From: Paraflavitalea sp. CAU 1676
GTDB taxonomy: Bacteria; Bacteroidota; Bacteroidia; Chitinophagales; Chitinophagaceae
Assembly (NCBI RefSeq): GCF_029223285.1
Contig: NZ_JARHUJ010000002.1
Coordinates: 62,001 to 126,000 of the forward strand
Length of the DNA: 64,000 bases
Direction of reading: 5' to 3'
Below are positions 25,379 to 35,177 of the stretch, one piece after another (the first letter of the stretch is position 1; each line of letters opens with the position of its first letter). A program made the position numbers and the translations under genes. Under the pieces are notes generated by a model. That model was not told the DNA's origin and ran no database searches. It saw only the letters and a program-made list of their open reading frames with translations.

Positions 25379-28300
25379 ATGCTATTGACTGCTTGTAAGA
25401 AAATTATTGGTTCCAGCGGGACCAGTTTTACCAAAATGATGCTGGTTATGAAACTGACCATTATCTTAACTGTGGGTTTCTGTTTCTCGGCCGCCGCCGG
25501 CGGCTTCTCCCAGAGTATTACGCTTTCTGAAAAAGATGCCAAACTGGAATCCGTGATCAGGAAGGTCACCAAACAGTGTGGCTACTATTTCATTTACCGC
25601 AATGAATGGATGGCGGGCGCCAAAAAAGTAGATGTCGAAGTGGTCAATGCCTCGTTGAAGCAGGTGCTCGATATCTGTTTTAAAGGACAGCCGTTGAGTT
25701 ATTCCATCGTGGGTAATATGGTGGTCATTGCGAAGGATCCTACACCCGCCAACGATGCTACGCTGCCGGATGTTCCGAAGCAGATCGATATTGCCGGTGT
25801 GGTCATGAACGAGCAACGACTACCGCTTGCAGGCGCTTCTGTTGCGGTAAAGGGTACTTCGAACGGGACTACCACCGATCAGCAGGGACGGTTTTCCCTG
25901 CGACAGGTTGATGAAAAGGCCGTTCTGCAAATCTCTTTTGTAGGTTACCAAAGCCAGGAGCAACCTGTTAACCGCAGTGTCGAGCTGTCAATACGGCTGA
26001 AGCAGTCGGATAGCAAACTTGATGAAACGATCATCATCGGTTATGGTACCACTACCCGGAAAAAGAATATTGGTTCCGTGAGTTCAATTTCAACGGAGGA
26101 GATTTCCAAACAGCCGGTAGGTAATGTGCTGAATGCTTTGCAGGGGCGAATGGCGGGTGCTTACGTGACACAGTCGAACGGTGTGCCGGGGTCGAGGGTC
26201 TCCATCAATATTCGCGGTACGGGTTCGCTCGATGCCCGGGTGGGTGCCCAGCCTCTGTACATTGTAGATGGTGTGCCCTTTATGATGATGACGGGTTCTT
26301 CCTCCAATGACCTGAATGAAAAAGGAACTTTTTCGGCGGCTGGCGGCATTAGCCCATTCAACGTCATCAACCCCGGCGACATTGAACGGATCGATATTTT
26401 GAAGGATGCTGATGCTACGGCTATCTATGGTACCAAGGGTACGAATGGCGTTGTACTGATCACGACTAAAAAGGGCAAAGCCGGCAAAACGAAGCTGGAT
26501 GTAAACGTGTACCAGGGGTGGGGGAAGGTGGCCAAATTTGTGCCTTTGATGAATACACAGCAATACCTGCAAATGAGACGGGAAGCTTTTGCAAACGATG
26601 GTTTAACCCCTACTGCCGGGAGTGCCCCGGACCTTATGTTGTGGGATTCTACTGCCGATACCAACTGGCAGGAAAAATACCTGGGGGGCACTGCCTCCAC
26701 AACCGATGCACAGGTGGCCATTGCCGGTGGCGACCAGCGTACGCGCTTTATACTCAATACCGGTTATCACCGGGAGACGCTCGTTTTTCCCGGGAATAAC
26801 TCCGATGTAAGGATTTCGGGGCGTGTGAATGTGGATCACAATTCGCTCGATAAAAAGTTCAATGCTACTGTGTCTGTAAGCTATGCGATGGATAAATCGA
26901 AGCTGTTGCGCAACGACCTGTCGGCAATTTACAACCTGCCTCCCAATATGCCGCTGCACAAGCCCGATGGTTCTTTGTGGTGGAATGCCAATTTCGTCAA
27001 TCCTGAATCGTATCAGTTGTTACGTTACTTCGGAAAGACCTTCAACCTGATCACCAGCACTGCTTTGCGTTATACGATTCTGCCGGGCCTGGATATCAAG
27101 GCTAGCTTTGGATATAACCATCTTTCGCTGGAACAGAACAACCAGTATCCAGCCGTTTCGAGAAATCCGCTGACCACAGTGCCAACAAATTCTGCGGAGT
27201 TCGCCAATATCAGTCAGTGTAGTTATATCGCGGAGCCGCAGCTTACCTATAACCGGGAGCTGTTTGGCGGTAAGCTTTCTGCACTGTTGGGCACTACGTT
27301 CCAGCAAAGCCAGTTCTCTTCCACTTATTTTCTTGCCGATAACTATGGTACGGCCGCTTTGCTGGGAAGCCCGGCCGGTGCGGGCACTTATAACCCGCCG
27401 ACCGTGAGCAATTTGCTGTACCGGTATAATTCTGTTTTCGGGAGGTTGAGTTACGATTGGGCCTCTAAATATCTGTTTAACGGGGTTTTGAGAAGGGATG
27501 GCTCATCGCGCTTTGGACCAGGCATGCGTTTTGGCAACTTCTGGTCAGTAGGTGGTGCCTGGATCTTTTCCAATGAGCTATTTGCCAAAAATCTTTCCTT
27601 CCTCTCGTTTGGTAAGTTACGCGGCAGTTACGGTAAAACAGGTAATGACATTATTCTCGATTACCAATATCGCTCGCTGTTTGTTTCAAGAACGCCTTAT
27701 CAGAACAGTCCGGCCATTGCACCCAGTGGTATCGACAATCCCTTGCTGCATTGGCAATCCACCTATAAGCTGGAGTTTGGATTGGATCTGGGTTTCCTGA
27801 AAGACCGCATTTTATTAGCGGCCAACTACTATCGGGCCAGGAATCCTGATCAATTGGGTTCGGTGGTGCTTGGGTCGCAGTCGGGGTTTAATAATTACTT
27901 CGCCAATTTTGATGCACTGATCAGGAATACGGGATATGAGTTTGAACTGAACACCATCAATGTTCAAACCAAAGACTTCAAGTGGACCAGTTCTTTCAAT
28001 GTGACCATTCCCCGAACGATCGTGGCACGCGCCAACCCGCTGTTCTTTACCGCTAATGTGCTGAGGCCGGGACAACCCCTGACCGCTGAACTGCGGTATG
28101 TATTCAAAGGGCTCGACGAACAGGGCAGGGGTTTGTATAAGGACTTTAGGAAAGATTCCGTTACGTTGACGCCGAATGTTACTTTCGATAAGGCCGTAAC
28201 CGGTTACAGTGCTCCCCAGGCTTATGGTGGTTTCAACAACCAACTGAACTATAAGAATTTTGAATTGAGCTTCTTTTTCCAGTTTACCAAACAACAGGGG

Positions 28301-28675
28301 TTCAAGTACCCGATACCCAGTCCGGGCGTTTTGACAAGGGGCAATCAAACACCTATCTTCCTGAATGCCTGGCGTAAGCCGGGTGACAACAGTGCATTTC
28401 CCCGCTATTCTACCAGTCCGGGTAGTTACGTGAACTTTATCCAGGCAGATGCGATCTGGGGAGATGCGTCATTCATCCGGTTGCGTAATGTGAACCTATC
28501 GTACACTTTGCCTGCCTCTGTTGTGAAGAAAATCAAGATGGACAGGGCGCGTGTGTACCTGCAAGCCCAGAATGTGTGGTGGACGTCGAACAGGAAGTAC
28601 GTGTTTGACCCGGAAACCTATATGTCCCTCCCTCCGCTGCGTGTCATCACTGCGGGCATCAATTTCTCATTCTAA
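25379..28675 (+). CDS. SusC/RagA-type TonB-dependent outer-membrane receptor with STN signalling domain
   Basis: A 1098-residue outer-membrane protein. Order: signal region (to about 45, ending AAAGGFSQS), an STN domain (about 48-115; AKLESVIRKVTKQCGYYFIYRNEWM) that contacts the FecR protein, a carboxypeptidase-regulatory-like domain (about 135-210; VVMNEQRLPLAGASVAVKGTSNGTTTDQQGRF), the plug with LYIVDGVPFM and ATAIYGTKGTNGVVLITTKKG, and a 22-strand-type barrel to the end (AGINFSF). It takes up an oligosaccharide or similar ligand with energy from TonB and reports binding. ATG 25379 is used; later ATGs at 25436 and 25448 are possible. It pairs with the SusD gene. Confidence 0.95.
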   Translation: MLLTACKKIIGSSGTSFTKMMLVMKLTIILTVGFCFSAAAGGFSQSITLSEKDAKLESVIRKVTKQCGYYFIYRNEWMAGAKKVDVEVVNASLKQVLDICFKGQPLSYSIVGNMVVIAKDPTPANDATLPDVPKQIDIAGVVMNEQRLPLAGASVAVKGTSNGTTTDQQGRFSLRQVDEKAVLQISFVGYQSQEQPVNRSVELSIRLKQSDSKLDETIIIGYGTTTRKKNIGSVSSISTEEISKQPVGNVLNALQGRMAGAYVTQSNGVPGSRVSINIRGTGSLDARVGAQPLYIVDGVPFMMMTGSSSNDLNEKGTFSAAGGISPFNVINPGDIERIDILKDADATAIYGTKGTNGVVLITTKKGKAGKTKLDVNVYQGWGKVAKFVPLMNTQQYLQMRREAFANDGLTPTAGSAPDLMLWDSTADTNWQEKYLGGTASTTDAQVAIAGGDQRTRFILNTGYHRETLVFPGNNSDVRISGRVNVDHNSLDKKFNATVSVSYAMDKSKLLRNDLSAIYNLPPNMPLHKPDGSLWWNANFVNPESYQLLRYFGKTFNLITSTALRYTILPGLDIKASFGYNHLSLEQNNQYPAVSRNPLTTVPTNSAEFANISQCSYIAEPQLTYNRELFGGKLSALLGTTFQQSQFSSTYFLADNYGTAALLGSPAGAGTYNPPTVSNLLYRYNSVFGRLSYDWASKYLFNGVLRRDGSSRFGPGMRFGNFWSVGGAWIFSNELFAKNLSFLSFGKLRGSYGKTGNDIILDYQYRSLFVSRTPYQNSPAIAPSGIDNPLLHWQSTYKLEFGLDLGFLKDRILLAANYYRARNPDQLGSVVLGSQSGFNNYFANFDALIRNTGYEFELNTINVQTKDFKWTSSFNVTIPRTIVARANPLFFTANVLRPGQPLTAELRYVFKGLDEQGRGLYKDFRKDSVTLTPNVTFDKAVTGYSAPQAYGGFNNQLNYKNFELSFFFQFTKQQGFKYPIPSPGVLTRGNQTPIFLNAWRKPGDNSAFPRYSTSPGSYVNFIQADAIWGDASFIRLRNVNLSYTLPASVVKKIKMDRARVYLQAQNVWWTSNRKYVFDPETYMSLPPLRVITAGINFSF

Positions 28676-28685
28676 AACCATCTAC

Positions 28686-30053
28686 ATGAAACCGAAGATC
28701 TTTAATACAACTATACCGGCCACTGCCTGCGTTTTGCTTTTCGCCCTGAACCTGCTTTCCTGTAAAAAGTACCTGGCCTTGGATGTTCCTCCTACGGCTA
28801 TTGGCAGGGAAGAGGCCTTTGCCGATTCTGCCACTGCCACCAGTGTTGTGTTGGGTATTTATAGCCGCATGGCCTCGGAGGCGCCGTCCACGTACAACAG
28901 AACGATCTTTTATTCGGGCATGAGTTCCGATGAGTTTTATTATTTCACCAATCCTAATTATGATGATATAAAGAATAACACGCTGACTGCCGGTAATAAC
29001 GTAACAAACTTTTGGCAGGACCTGTATGCAAGGATCGGTGTTGCCAATTATGCGATTGAAGGCGTGACGGCTTCGTCCTTATCGGGCACCCTGAAGAATC
29101 AATTGCTCGGAGAGGCGCGGTTCTGGCGAGCCTGGCTCTATTTTCACCTCGTCAATAACTGGGGAGCTGTTCCACTGGTAACAAGCACCGATGCGCTGAC
29201 CACCAGTCGCTATTCACGTTCGCCAGTTAGTGAGGTGTTCAAGCAGATCGTTGCAGATCTTACAGAGGCGAAGAGCCGCCTGTCTGTTAATTATCCTTCC
29301 CCGGAGAGGGCGCGGATCAACCGGCATGCAGCTTCGGCTTTTTTGGCGAGGGTTTACCTGTATGAGAAGAACTGGGCTGCCGCCGAAGCGGAAGCGAATA
29401 CCGTGATTCAAAGTGGAACCTATAGCATTGTGACGAACCTGAACAATGTGTTCCTGAACACCAGTTCGGAAACGATCCTGCAATTGTCGCTGGCGGCGCC
29501 CACTACGCCGGCAACGGCCCTGGGAATTGAATTTATTCCTGCTACGGCTACGCCCAACGTTGTACTGCTGGATACTTTGGCAAGGACTTTTGAACCGGAT
29601 GATCAGCGAAAAGTGAACTGGACCAAGCAGATCGTGTTTTCCGGCAAAACTTACTCCTATCCTTTTAAGTATAAAGTGCGCGCTACTACCACAGGCAACG
29701 AGTACCCGGTCGTTCTTCGCCTGGCCGAAGTATATCTTACCCGTGCAGAGGCCAGGGCTAATCAGGATAATATTACGGGCGCCCAGGATGACCTGAACAT
29801 TGTGCGCAAGCGCGCAGGGCTCGGCAACACCACGGCTGTTGATAAAACGGGTATGATCGCAGCCCTTGAACATGAAAGGTGGGTGGAGTTATTCAGTGAA
29901 GGCGACCGCTGGTTCAACCTCAAGCGGCTGGGTATAGCTGATGCTGTATTGAAACTGGTGAAGCCCAAATGGAAACCTCATCAACAATTGTATCCTTTGC
30001 CGATGCTTGACATGACTGCCAATCCTGCTCTCACAGACAATCCCGGATACTAA
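28686..30053 (+). CDS. SusD/RagB-type nutrient-binding lipoprotein
   Basis: A 455-residue lipoprotein: signal segment and lipobox LNLLSC (Cys26), then the SusD helical body with YARIGVANYAIEGV, LGEARFWRAWLYFHLVNNWGAVPLV and RINRHAASAFLARVYLYEKNW (TPR-like helices), and a C-terminal block YPVVLRLAEVYLTRAEARA...HERWVELFSEGDRWFNLKRLG...YPLPMLDM. It forms the lid over the SusC barrel and binds the ligand outside the cell. ATG 28686 lies ten bases after the SusC stop. No glycan-degrading enzyme is encoded next to the pair, so the ligand is unknown. Confidence 0.95.
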   Translation: MKPKIFNTTIPATACVLLFALNLLSCKKYLALDVPPTAIGREEAFADSATATSVVLGIYSRMASEAPSTYNRTIFYSGMSSDEFYYFTNPNYDDIKNNTLTAGNNVTNFWQDLYARIGVANYAIEGVTASSLSGTLKNQLLGEARFWRAWLYFHLVNNWGAVPLVTSTDALTTSRYSRSPVSEVFKQIVADLTEAKSRLSVNYPSPERARINRHAASAFLARVYLYEKNWAAAEAEANTVIQSGTYSIVTNLNNVFLNTSSETILQLSLAAPTTPATALGIEFIPATATPNVVLLDTLARTFEPDDQRKVNWTKQIVFSGKTYSYPFKYKVRATTTGNEYPVVLRLAEVYLTRAEARANQDNITGAQDDLNIVRKRAGLGNTTAVDKTGMIAALEHERWVELFSEGDRWFNLKRLGIADAVLKLVKPKWKPHQQLYPLPMLDMTANPALTDNPGY

Positions 30054-30205
30054 CCGGGATTGTGAGGTGGATTCGTTTTTAGCAAGTTTCGGGTTGTTGA
30101 AAGGAATAAATGTCTGTACGTTGCGTATTATTCAGAATAAAATTCTGTTGTACATGTTGATTGTAGATTAAAAGTCTGTATATTTAGGTTGTTAAAAGTA
30201 TAGCC

Positions 30206-31429
30206 ATGCAAAGTATAGCCATTCCTGCAGCTACTCCACCGAGGGTAGTCGCCGCCTCACGTATTGCCTCGATCGACTTGTTGCGAGGCCTCATCATGAT
30301 CATCATGGCCCTTGACCATGTTCGTGATTATTTCCATGCTGATGCGTTCATCAATGATCCCACGGATCTTACCAAAACCACCCCCATTCTTTTCTTCACA
30401 CGCTGGATCACCCATTTCTGTGCGCCATTGTTCATGTTCCTTTCCGGAATTTCGGCTTATATATCCGGCGGGCGGAAGTCCAAAAAAGAACTGTCCGTTT
30501 TTTTGTTGACGAGAGGACTTTGGCTCATTGTGCTTGAGCTTACCGTGGTGCACTGGGCCTGGTATTTCAATTTTCTAGGGAGGGGGGTTGACCTCACGGT
30601 AATCTGGGCGCTCGGTTTGAGCATGATCTTGCTGGCTGCGTTGATCCATCTTCCGCGATGGGGAATTGCGACGATCAGCTTAGCCATGATCTTTGGGCAC
30701 AACCTGCTGGATGGAATTCATGTGCCAGGTAACACCCTGCAGGGTTTTGGATGGGCCCTGTTGCACGAGCAGCGTCCGTTCTTTGTGGATGGGTTCATGG
30801 TATTGGTGGGGTATCCGATCGTTCCCTGGGTAGGAGTGATGGGACTCGGTTATTGTCTGGGCCAGGTTTTTGCCAGGGATTTCCCGGCAGAACAACGTCG
30901 GCGTTTATTGACGCTCCTCGGCTTTGCGACGATCGCCTTATTTATTATCATCCGTGCTATTAATGTGTACGGAGATGGCCAGCCCTGGAGCCGGCAGCCG
31001 ACTTTTATGTACACAGTGCTGTCATTTCTGAATACGGTGAAATATCCACCTTCATTATTGTACCTGCTGATGACGATCGGACCGGCTTTATTGTTCCTGG
31101 CCTGGACGGAGCGTGAGCCGGGTTGGCTGGGCCGGCAGGTGTCGGTGATCGGCAGGGTGCCTATGTTCTATTATTTGCTTCATTTATATCTTATTCACTT
31201 GCTGGCTATGTTTGCCACCTCGTTCAGCGGGCACCGTTGGGGCGATATGCTCCTTGATTATTCTTTGTGGACGGGCAGGTCTTCGGCCCAACTGGAGGGG
31301 TATGGTTTTTCGCTGGGGATAACTTACCTGGTTTGGGTATTGGTGGTCGTGCTGCTGTTCCCCTTGTGTAAATGGTACGATCAGTACAAGCGTACGCATA
31401 AGGATCAATGGTGGCTGAGCTACCTGTAA
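30206..31429 (+). CDS. DUF1624 / heparan-alpha-glucosaminide acetyltransferase-like membrane protein
   Basis: A 407-residue protein with about ten hydrophobic segments. The N-terminal RIASIDLLRGLIMIIMALDHVRDYF is the signature of DUF1624 and its relative, lysosomal heparan-alpha-glucosaminide N-acetyltransferase; the conserved Asp-His (LDHVRDYFH) probably forms part of the transfer site. Related proteins acetylate sugars across a membrane; the substrate here is unknown. It follows the SusD gene after a 152-base gap and ends with a strong terminator, so it may be transcribed separately. Confidence 0.85.
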   Translation: MQSIAIPAATPPRVVAASRIASIDLLRGLIMIIMALDHVRDYFHADAFINDPTDLTKTTPILFFTRWITHFCAPLFMFLSGISAYISGGRKSKKELSVFLLTRGLWLIVLELTVVHWAWYFNFLGRGVDLTVIWALGLSMILLAALIHLPRWGIATISLAMIFGHNLLDGIHVPGNTLQGFGWALLHEQRPFFVDGFMVLVGYPIVPWVGVMGLGYCLGQVFARDFPAEQRRRLLTLLGFATIALFIIIRAINVYGDGQPWSRQPTFMYTVLSFLNTVKYPPSLLYLLMTIGPALLFLAWTEREPGWLGRQVSVIGRVPMFYYLLHLYLIHLLAMFATSFSGHRWGDMLLDYSLWTGRSSAQLEGYGFSLGITYLVWVLVVVLLFPLCKWYDQYKRTHKDQWWLSYL

Positions 31430-31460
31430 TTGCCCGTTGTTCGCCAAATGTTTGAATTGA

Positions 31461-31507
31461 CACAGCCACTGTATCGAAACCGTACAGTGGCTGTGTTTTT
31501 TGTTTTT
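31461..31507 (+). terminator. Intrinsic terminator of the DUF1624 gene
   Basis: Perfect 13-base inverted repeat (CACAGCCACTGTA with its complement) around a nine-base loop, followed by T-rich sequence, 31 bases after the stop. Confidence 0.92.
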
Positions 31508-31651
31508 TGTAAATAATTGACTATTAGTTTAATGGATAGAGGCATTGTCTTTGGTACGGTTAAGGCGATCAATAATGGTACACCTTGCCAGGCGGCCTGC
31601 GTGTAACATGCAGTAAAAATTATCGTCTTAGTCTCATAAACCGAAACTTTT

Positions 31652-34081
31652 ATGCTCTCACATTACTTACGAATAGCCTTCCGTAACATGTCGCGGCAAA
31701 AGATGTATTCAGCTATCAAGGTAGGCGGTTTTGCCATCGGCATTGCTGCCTGTTTGCTGATCGGGTTATTGGTGCGGCATGAATTGAGTTACGATGCCAA
31801 TTATAAGAATGGCAATCATATTTACCGCATGATCGGCGGGTACTTCGACAATGGGAAAGAGGAGAGAGGCGTTAGTTGGCCGGCGCCGTTTGCCGGGGCG
31901 TTGAAAGCGGATTTCCCCGAGGTAGAGAAGGTGGCGCGTATAATGCCCGCTGCGCTGTTCTATGGTGCCGGTAGTAACCAGGTTCGGCGGGAAGACAATC
32001 CCATGAATACTTATGAAGAGGGGTTTACCTATGCCGACCAGGAGTTGCTGAACATGTTTGAACTGCCGATGGTTTATGGGGACCGTGCGAAAGCACTTGC
32101 GGAACCCTATACCATGGTGATCACCCGGAAGAAAGCCGACAAATACTTTCCCGGAGAAAACCCGGTAGGAAAGATCATGTTCCTGAATGATAATGTTAAG
32201 CAGCCGTATAAGATTGGTGGTGTGATCGAGAACTGGCCAACGACTTCCCATTTGCAATATGACTTCATGCTGACCATGACAGGCAAATCGTTGTGGGATG
32301 GCGAACAAACCAATTGGCTTTCGAGCAACTACGGCACCTACGTGCAACTGAAGCCTGGTACGGACGCCGCTCAATTCGTGAAAAAAGCCACCAAGGTAAT
32401 CATTGATAAGTATTACCTGCCCGCCATGAAAGGCGGTAATCAGGCAAAGGCAGAGGAGGAGGTCGACAAATTCCGGATGTATACCCAGCCTTTGCAGGAT
32501 GTTCACCTGCAGTCGTACGACATGTTTGATTGGGAGCCGCGGGGCGACAGCCGGTTCGTGTGGTTGTTTGTGGCCATCGCCTGTTTTATCCTGGTAATTG
32601 CCTGTATCAATTTCCTGAACCTGTCGACTGCCAAAAGTGCCAACCGTGCCAAGGAAGTAGGGTTGCGCAAGGTGATTGGTTCACAGCGCCGGTCGCTGGT
32701 GAGCCAGTTTTTGACGGAGTCGATCCTGTATAGTGTTTGTGCTTTTGTATTGGGATTCGTGCTGGCCTGGGCGGCGCTTCCTTTGTTTAATCAAATGACT
32801 GGCAAAGAGCTTACCATCCCTTTCACGGCCTGGTGGTTACTGCCTTTATTTGTGGTAAGTGCACTCTTTATTGGTTTGCTGGCTGGGTTGTATCCCTCCA
32901 TTTATTTGTCTTCCTTCAAACCTATTCAGGTATTGAAAGGGAATTTGGCGCGGGGAAGCCGAAACTCCGGTTTGAGAAGCAGTCTGGTCGTTTTCCAGTT
33001 TACGACTTCCATCGTGTTGCTGATCGGTACTGTGGTGATCTACCGGCAAATGCAATTCATTCTTCATACAAAGATCGGATTCGACAAAGAGCAGGTGGTG
33101 ATGCTGCAGGGAGCAGGTACGCTTGATAAGCGGGTGTTCACTTTGAAGCAGGAGCTGTTGCGATTGCGTTCGGTAAAGGAGGCTTCGGTGAGCGGCTACC
33201 TGCCTATACATTCTAAGCGCGATGGCAATCCTTTCTATAAAGAGGGAAAGGAAAAAGTAGATGCGTCGGTTGGCGGGCAAAAATGGTATGTAGATGATAG
33301 TTATATCCCTACTTTTGGCATCAAGCTGGTGGCGGGCCGTAACTTTTCGCCCAGCATGCCTACGGATACACAATCCTGTGTGATCAACCAGGCGATGGTC
33401 AAAGAGCTCGGACTTACAGATCCCGTTGGGGAAAAGATCACGAATGGCTGGGAGCATTTAACGGTGATCGGCGTAATGGAGGATTTTCATTTCGAGTCTA
33501 TGAAGCAAAAGATCGAGCCTCTGTGCCTTACGCTCGGCCGTGGCGGGGATGTGGTGTCGGTGAAGTTGAAGCAGGGCGATGCGAAAGCCGCTATTGCCGA
33601 TATCTCGGCGCTTTGGAAAAAGTTTGCACCGAATCAACCAATCCGTTATGTTTTCCTGGACGAGAGTTTTGCGAAGATGTATGCTGATGTGGAGCGTACA
33701 GGATTTGTGTTCACCAGTTTTGCCGTACTGGCCATCATTGTTGCCTGCCTGGGATTGTTTGCCCTGGCGGCGTTCATGGCCGAGCAACGTAATAAAGAGA
33801 TCAGCATTCGCAAGGTATTGGGCGCTACTGTACCAGGCCTGTTTATGTTGCTGGTTAATAATTTCCTGAAACTGATCTTTATTTCGCTCCTGATTGCTGT
33901 TCCGGTGGGATGGTGGTTGATGAACCGGTGGCTGCAGGATTACACTTATCGTATCAGCATTACCTGGGATGTGTTCCTGCTGGCTGGTGTAGCCATCCTG
34001 ATGATTGCGCTGGCGACGATCTGTTATCAATCGATCCGCGCGGCCATTGCGAGTCCGATCAAGAGCCTGCGCAGCGAATAA
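31652..34081 (+). CDS. ABC transporter permease, FtsX/MacB family
   Basis: An 809-residue inner-membrane protein of the two-module FtsX type common in Bacteroidota. It starts with MLSHYLRIAFRNMSRQKMYSAIKVGGFAIG (first membrane helix), a large extracytoplasmic MacB-PCD domain, an FtsX core (about 300-430; FLNLSTAKSANRAKEVGLRKVIGSQRRSLVSQFLTESI), a second MacB-PCD region after about 450, and a final FtsX core (about 690-800; RNKEISIRKVLGATVPGLF). No ATP-binding gene lies beside it. Members move lipids or peptides or act as mechanotransmitters; no substrate can be assigned. It ends with a terminator. Confidence 0.92.
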   Translation: MLSHYLRIAFRNMSRQKMYSAIKVGGFAIGIAACLLIGLLVRHELSYDANYKNGNHIYRMIGGYFDNGKEERGVSWPAPFAGALKADFPEVEKVARIMPAALFYGAGSNQVRREDNPMNTYEEGFTYADQELLNMFELPMVYGDRAKALAEPYTMVITRKKADKYFPGENPVGKIMFLNDNVKQPYKIGGVIENWPTTSHLQYDFMLTMTGKSLWDGEQTNWLSSNYGTYVQLKPGTDAAQFVKKATKVIIDKYYLPAMKGGNQAKAEEEVDKFRMYTQPLQDVHLQSYDMFDWEPRGDSRFVWLFVAIACFILVIACINFLNLSTAKSANRAKEVGLRKVIGSQRRSLVSQFLTESILYSVCAFVLGFVLAWAALPLFNQMTGKELTIPFTAWWLLPLFVVSALFIGLLAGLYPSIYLSSFKPIQVLKGNLARGSRNSGLRSSLVVFQFTTSIVLLIGTVVIYRQMQFILHTKIGFDKEQVVMLQGAGTLDKRVFTLKQELLRLRSVKEASVSGYLPIHSKRDGNPFYKEGKEKVDASVGGQKWYVDDSYIPTFGIKLVAGRNFSPSMPTDTQSCVINQAMVKELGLTDPVGEKITNGWEHLTVIGVMEDFHFESMKQKIEPLCLTLGRGGDVVSVKLKQGDAKAAIADISALWKKFAPNQPIRYVFLDESFAKMYADVERTGFVFTSFAVLAIIVACLGLFALAAFMAEQRNKEISIRKVLGATVPGLFMLLVNNFLKLIFISLLIAVPVGWWLMNRWLQDYTYRISITWDVFLLAGVAILMIALATICYQSIRAAIASPIKSLRSE

Positions 34082-34111
34082 TTATTTGTTTTGTTTACTA
34101 ATTTAGAATCC

Positions 34112-34141
34112 GCCCTGGGAGCGTCTGCCCCGGGGCTTTTT
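34112..34141 (+). terminator. Intrinsic terminator of the FtsX-type permease gene
   Basis: An eight-base-pair stem (GCCCTGGG with CCCGGGGC, one G-U pair) and five T residues, 30 bases after the stop. Confidence 0.75.
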
Positions 34142-34222
34142 CGTGTGCCAGGGTGGTCGTTGCGGATTCGGCAATCGTGTATTCGCAAAAGAATTCGTAC
34201 CTTTTAATCTAATCGAACCGCC

Positions 34223-34864
34223 ATGAAATATTTTCTCTGGTGCCTGTTGCTGATGGCACAACAGGGATGGGCCCAAAACTCCGAATCAATCAGCGATGCA
34301 CAGATCGCCAATGCCTCTGGTAATCCCTATCTTTTCAAGGACTGGATGGATGGTGTCGTTTACTTCAAAAGTGGCAGGGTGGTGAAGCAATTCAAGCTCA
34401 AGTTCGATTGTGCGCGCAACCGCCTGATGCTCCAGTTCGAAGGCGCGGCCTTTGCAGCCGAAAGCCAGGTAAAGGGGTTCGTAATCTATACCGCCAAAAA
34501 GAACAAGGATTCTGTATCCTTCACAAAAGGATTTCCACCGATCGAAAAGAACACGGAGGATACCTACTACCAGGTGTTAGTGAGTGGTAAGGTGACGCTG
34601 CTGCAATTGCATGGCAGGGTATTGGTGGAAGAAAAACAACTGGTGAATTCAGGCAATCATACCCGGCTGGAAGAGGAAGATCTTTTTTATGTGCTGATCG
34701 ATGGCAATATTACGCTGCTTCCGAATGATAAGCAGGAAGTGTTGAAGAAGCTGCCCACTCAACCCGCAGCCTTACAGGAGTTTGTTGCGAAAGAATCCCT
34801 GCGTATGGACAAAGCAGCCGACTATGTTAAGATTATTACAAAATACAATGAGCTGGTGCCATAA
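34223..34864 (+). CDS. Secreted protein of unknown function
   Basis: A 213-residue product with a clear signal peptide (MKYFLWCLLLMAQQGWAQ, cut near residue 17). The mature part is mainly beta-strand with repeated short hydrophobic segments (VVYFKSGRVVKQFKLKFDCARNRLMLQF), then a charged stretch and a C-terminal helix rich in Lys and Asp. No known domain was recognised and no neighbour suggests a role. It converges with the DUF1080 gene; the 313-base gap between them is described separately. Confidence 0.7.
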   Translation: MKYFLWCLLLMAQQGWAQNSESISDAQIANASGNPYLFKDWMDGVVYFKSGRVVKQFKLKFDCARNRLMLQFEGAAFAAESQVKGFVIYTAKKNKDSVSFTKGFPPIEKNTEDTYYQVLVSGKVTLLQLHGRVLVEEKQLVNSGNHTRLEEEDLFYVLIDGNITLLPNDKQEVLKKLPTQPAALQEFVAKESLRMDKAADYVKIITKYNELVP

Positions 34865-34910
34865 AAAAGAAGATACTGCCAAACGGTTCTGCTCCGGCGG
34901 CAGCATCTTC
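34863..34910 (-). terminator. Terminator-like hairpin downstream of the DUF1080 gene
   Basis: GAAGATACTGCC (34869-34880) pairs with GGCAGCATCTTC (34899-34910): eleven of twelve positions pair, around an 18-base loop. Six T residues follow on the minus strand. If it ends the DUF1080 transcript, that transcript has a 3' tail of about 270 bases. Confidence 0.6.
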
Positions 34911-35177
34911 CAAAAACTTGGGCATACCAGATGCCCCCGATACATGATCGTTCCTTTGACAAGCTGCCAAAGGCCTTTTTACGGATAAAAACGGGTTGCA
35001 GAGATAAAAAGGAGAGGGTATGGATAAAAACTGCTTTTAAGACGGCGTAGTGGTATGACGGGTTGCATAGGGAAGGTTGAGGCCAATGCAATAGCTGCGG
35101 AGCACAGGATTCAGGCTGGTGAAGGGTAGATTTCCTGGCCTCGTGTTACAATATTAGCAAAAATTAAACCAATTCCG
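34865..35177. other. Intergenic region of about 313 bases before the DUF1080 gene end
   Basis: No convincing gene. It contains a terminator-like hairpin on the minus strand (34863-34910) about 270 bases beyond the DUF1080 stop; the rest is unremarkable, with several GATAAAAA-like repeats. Confidence 0.5.
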
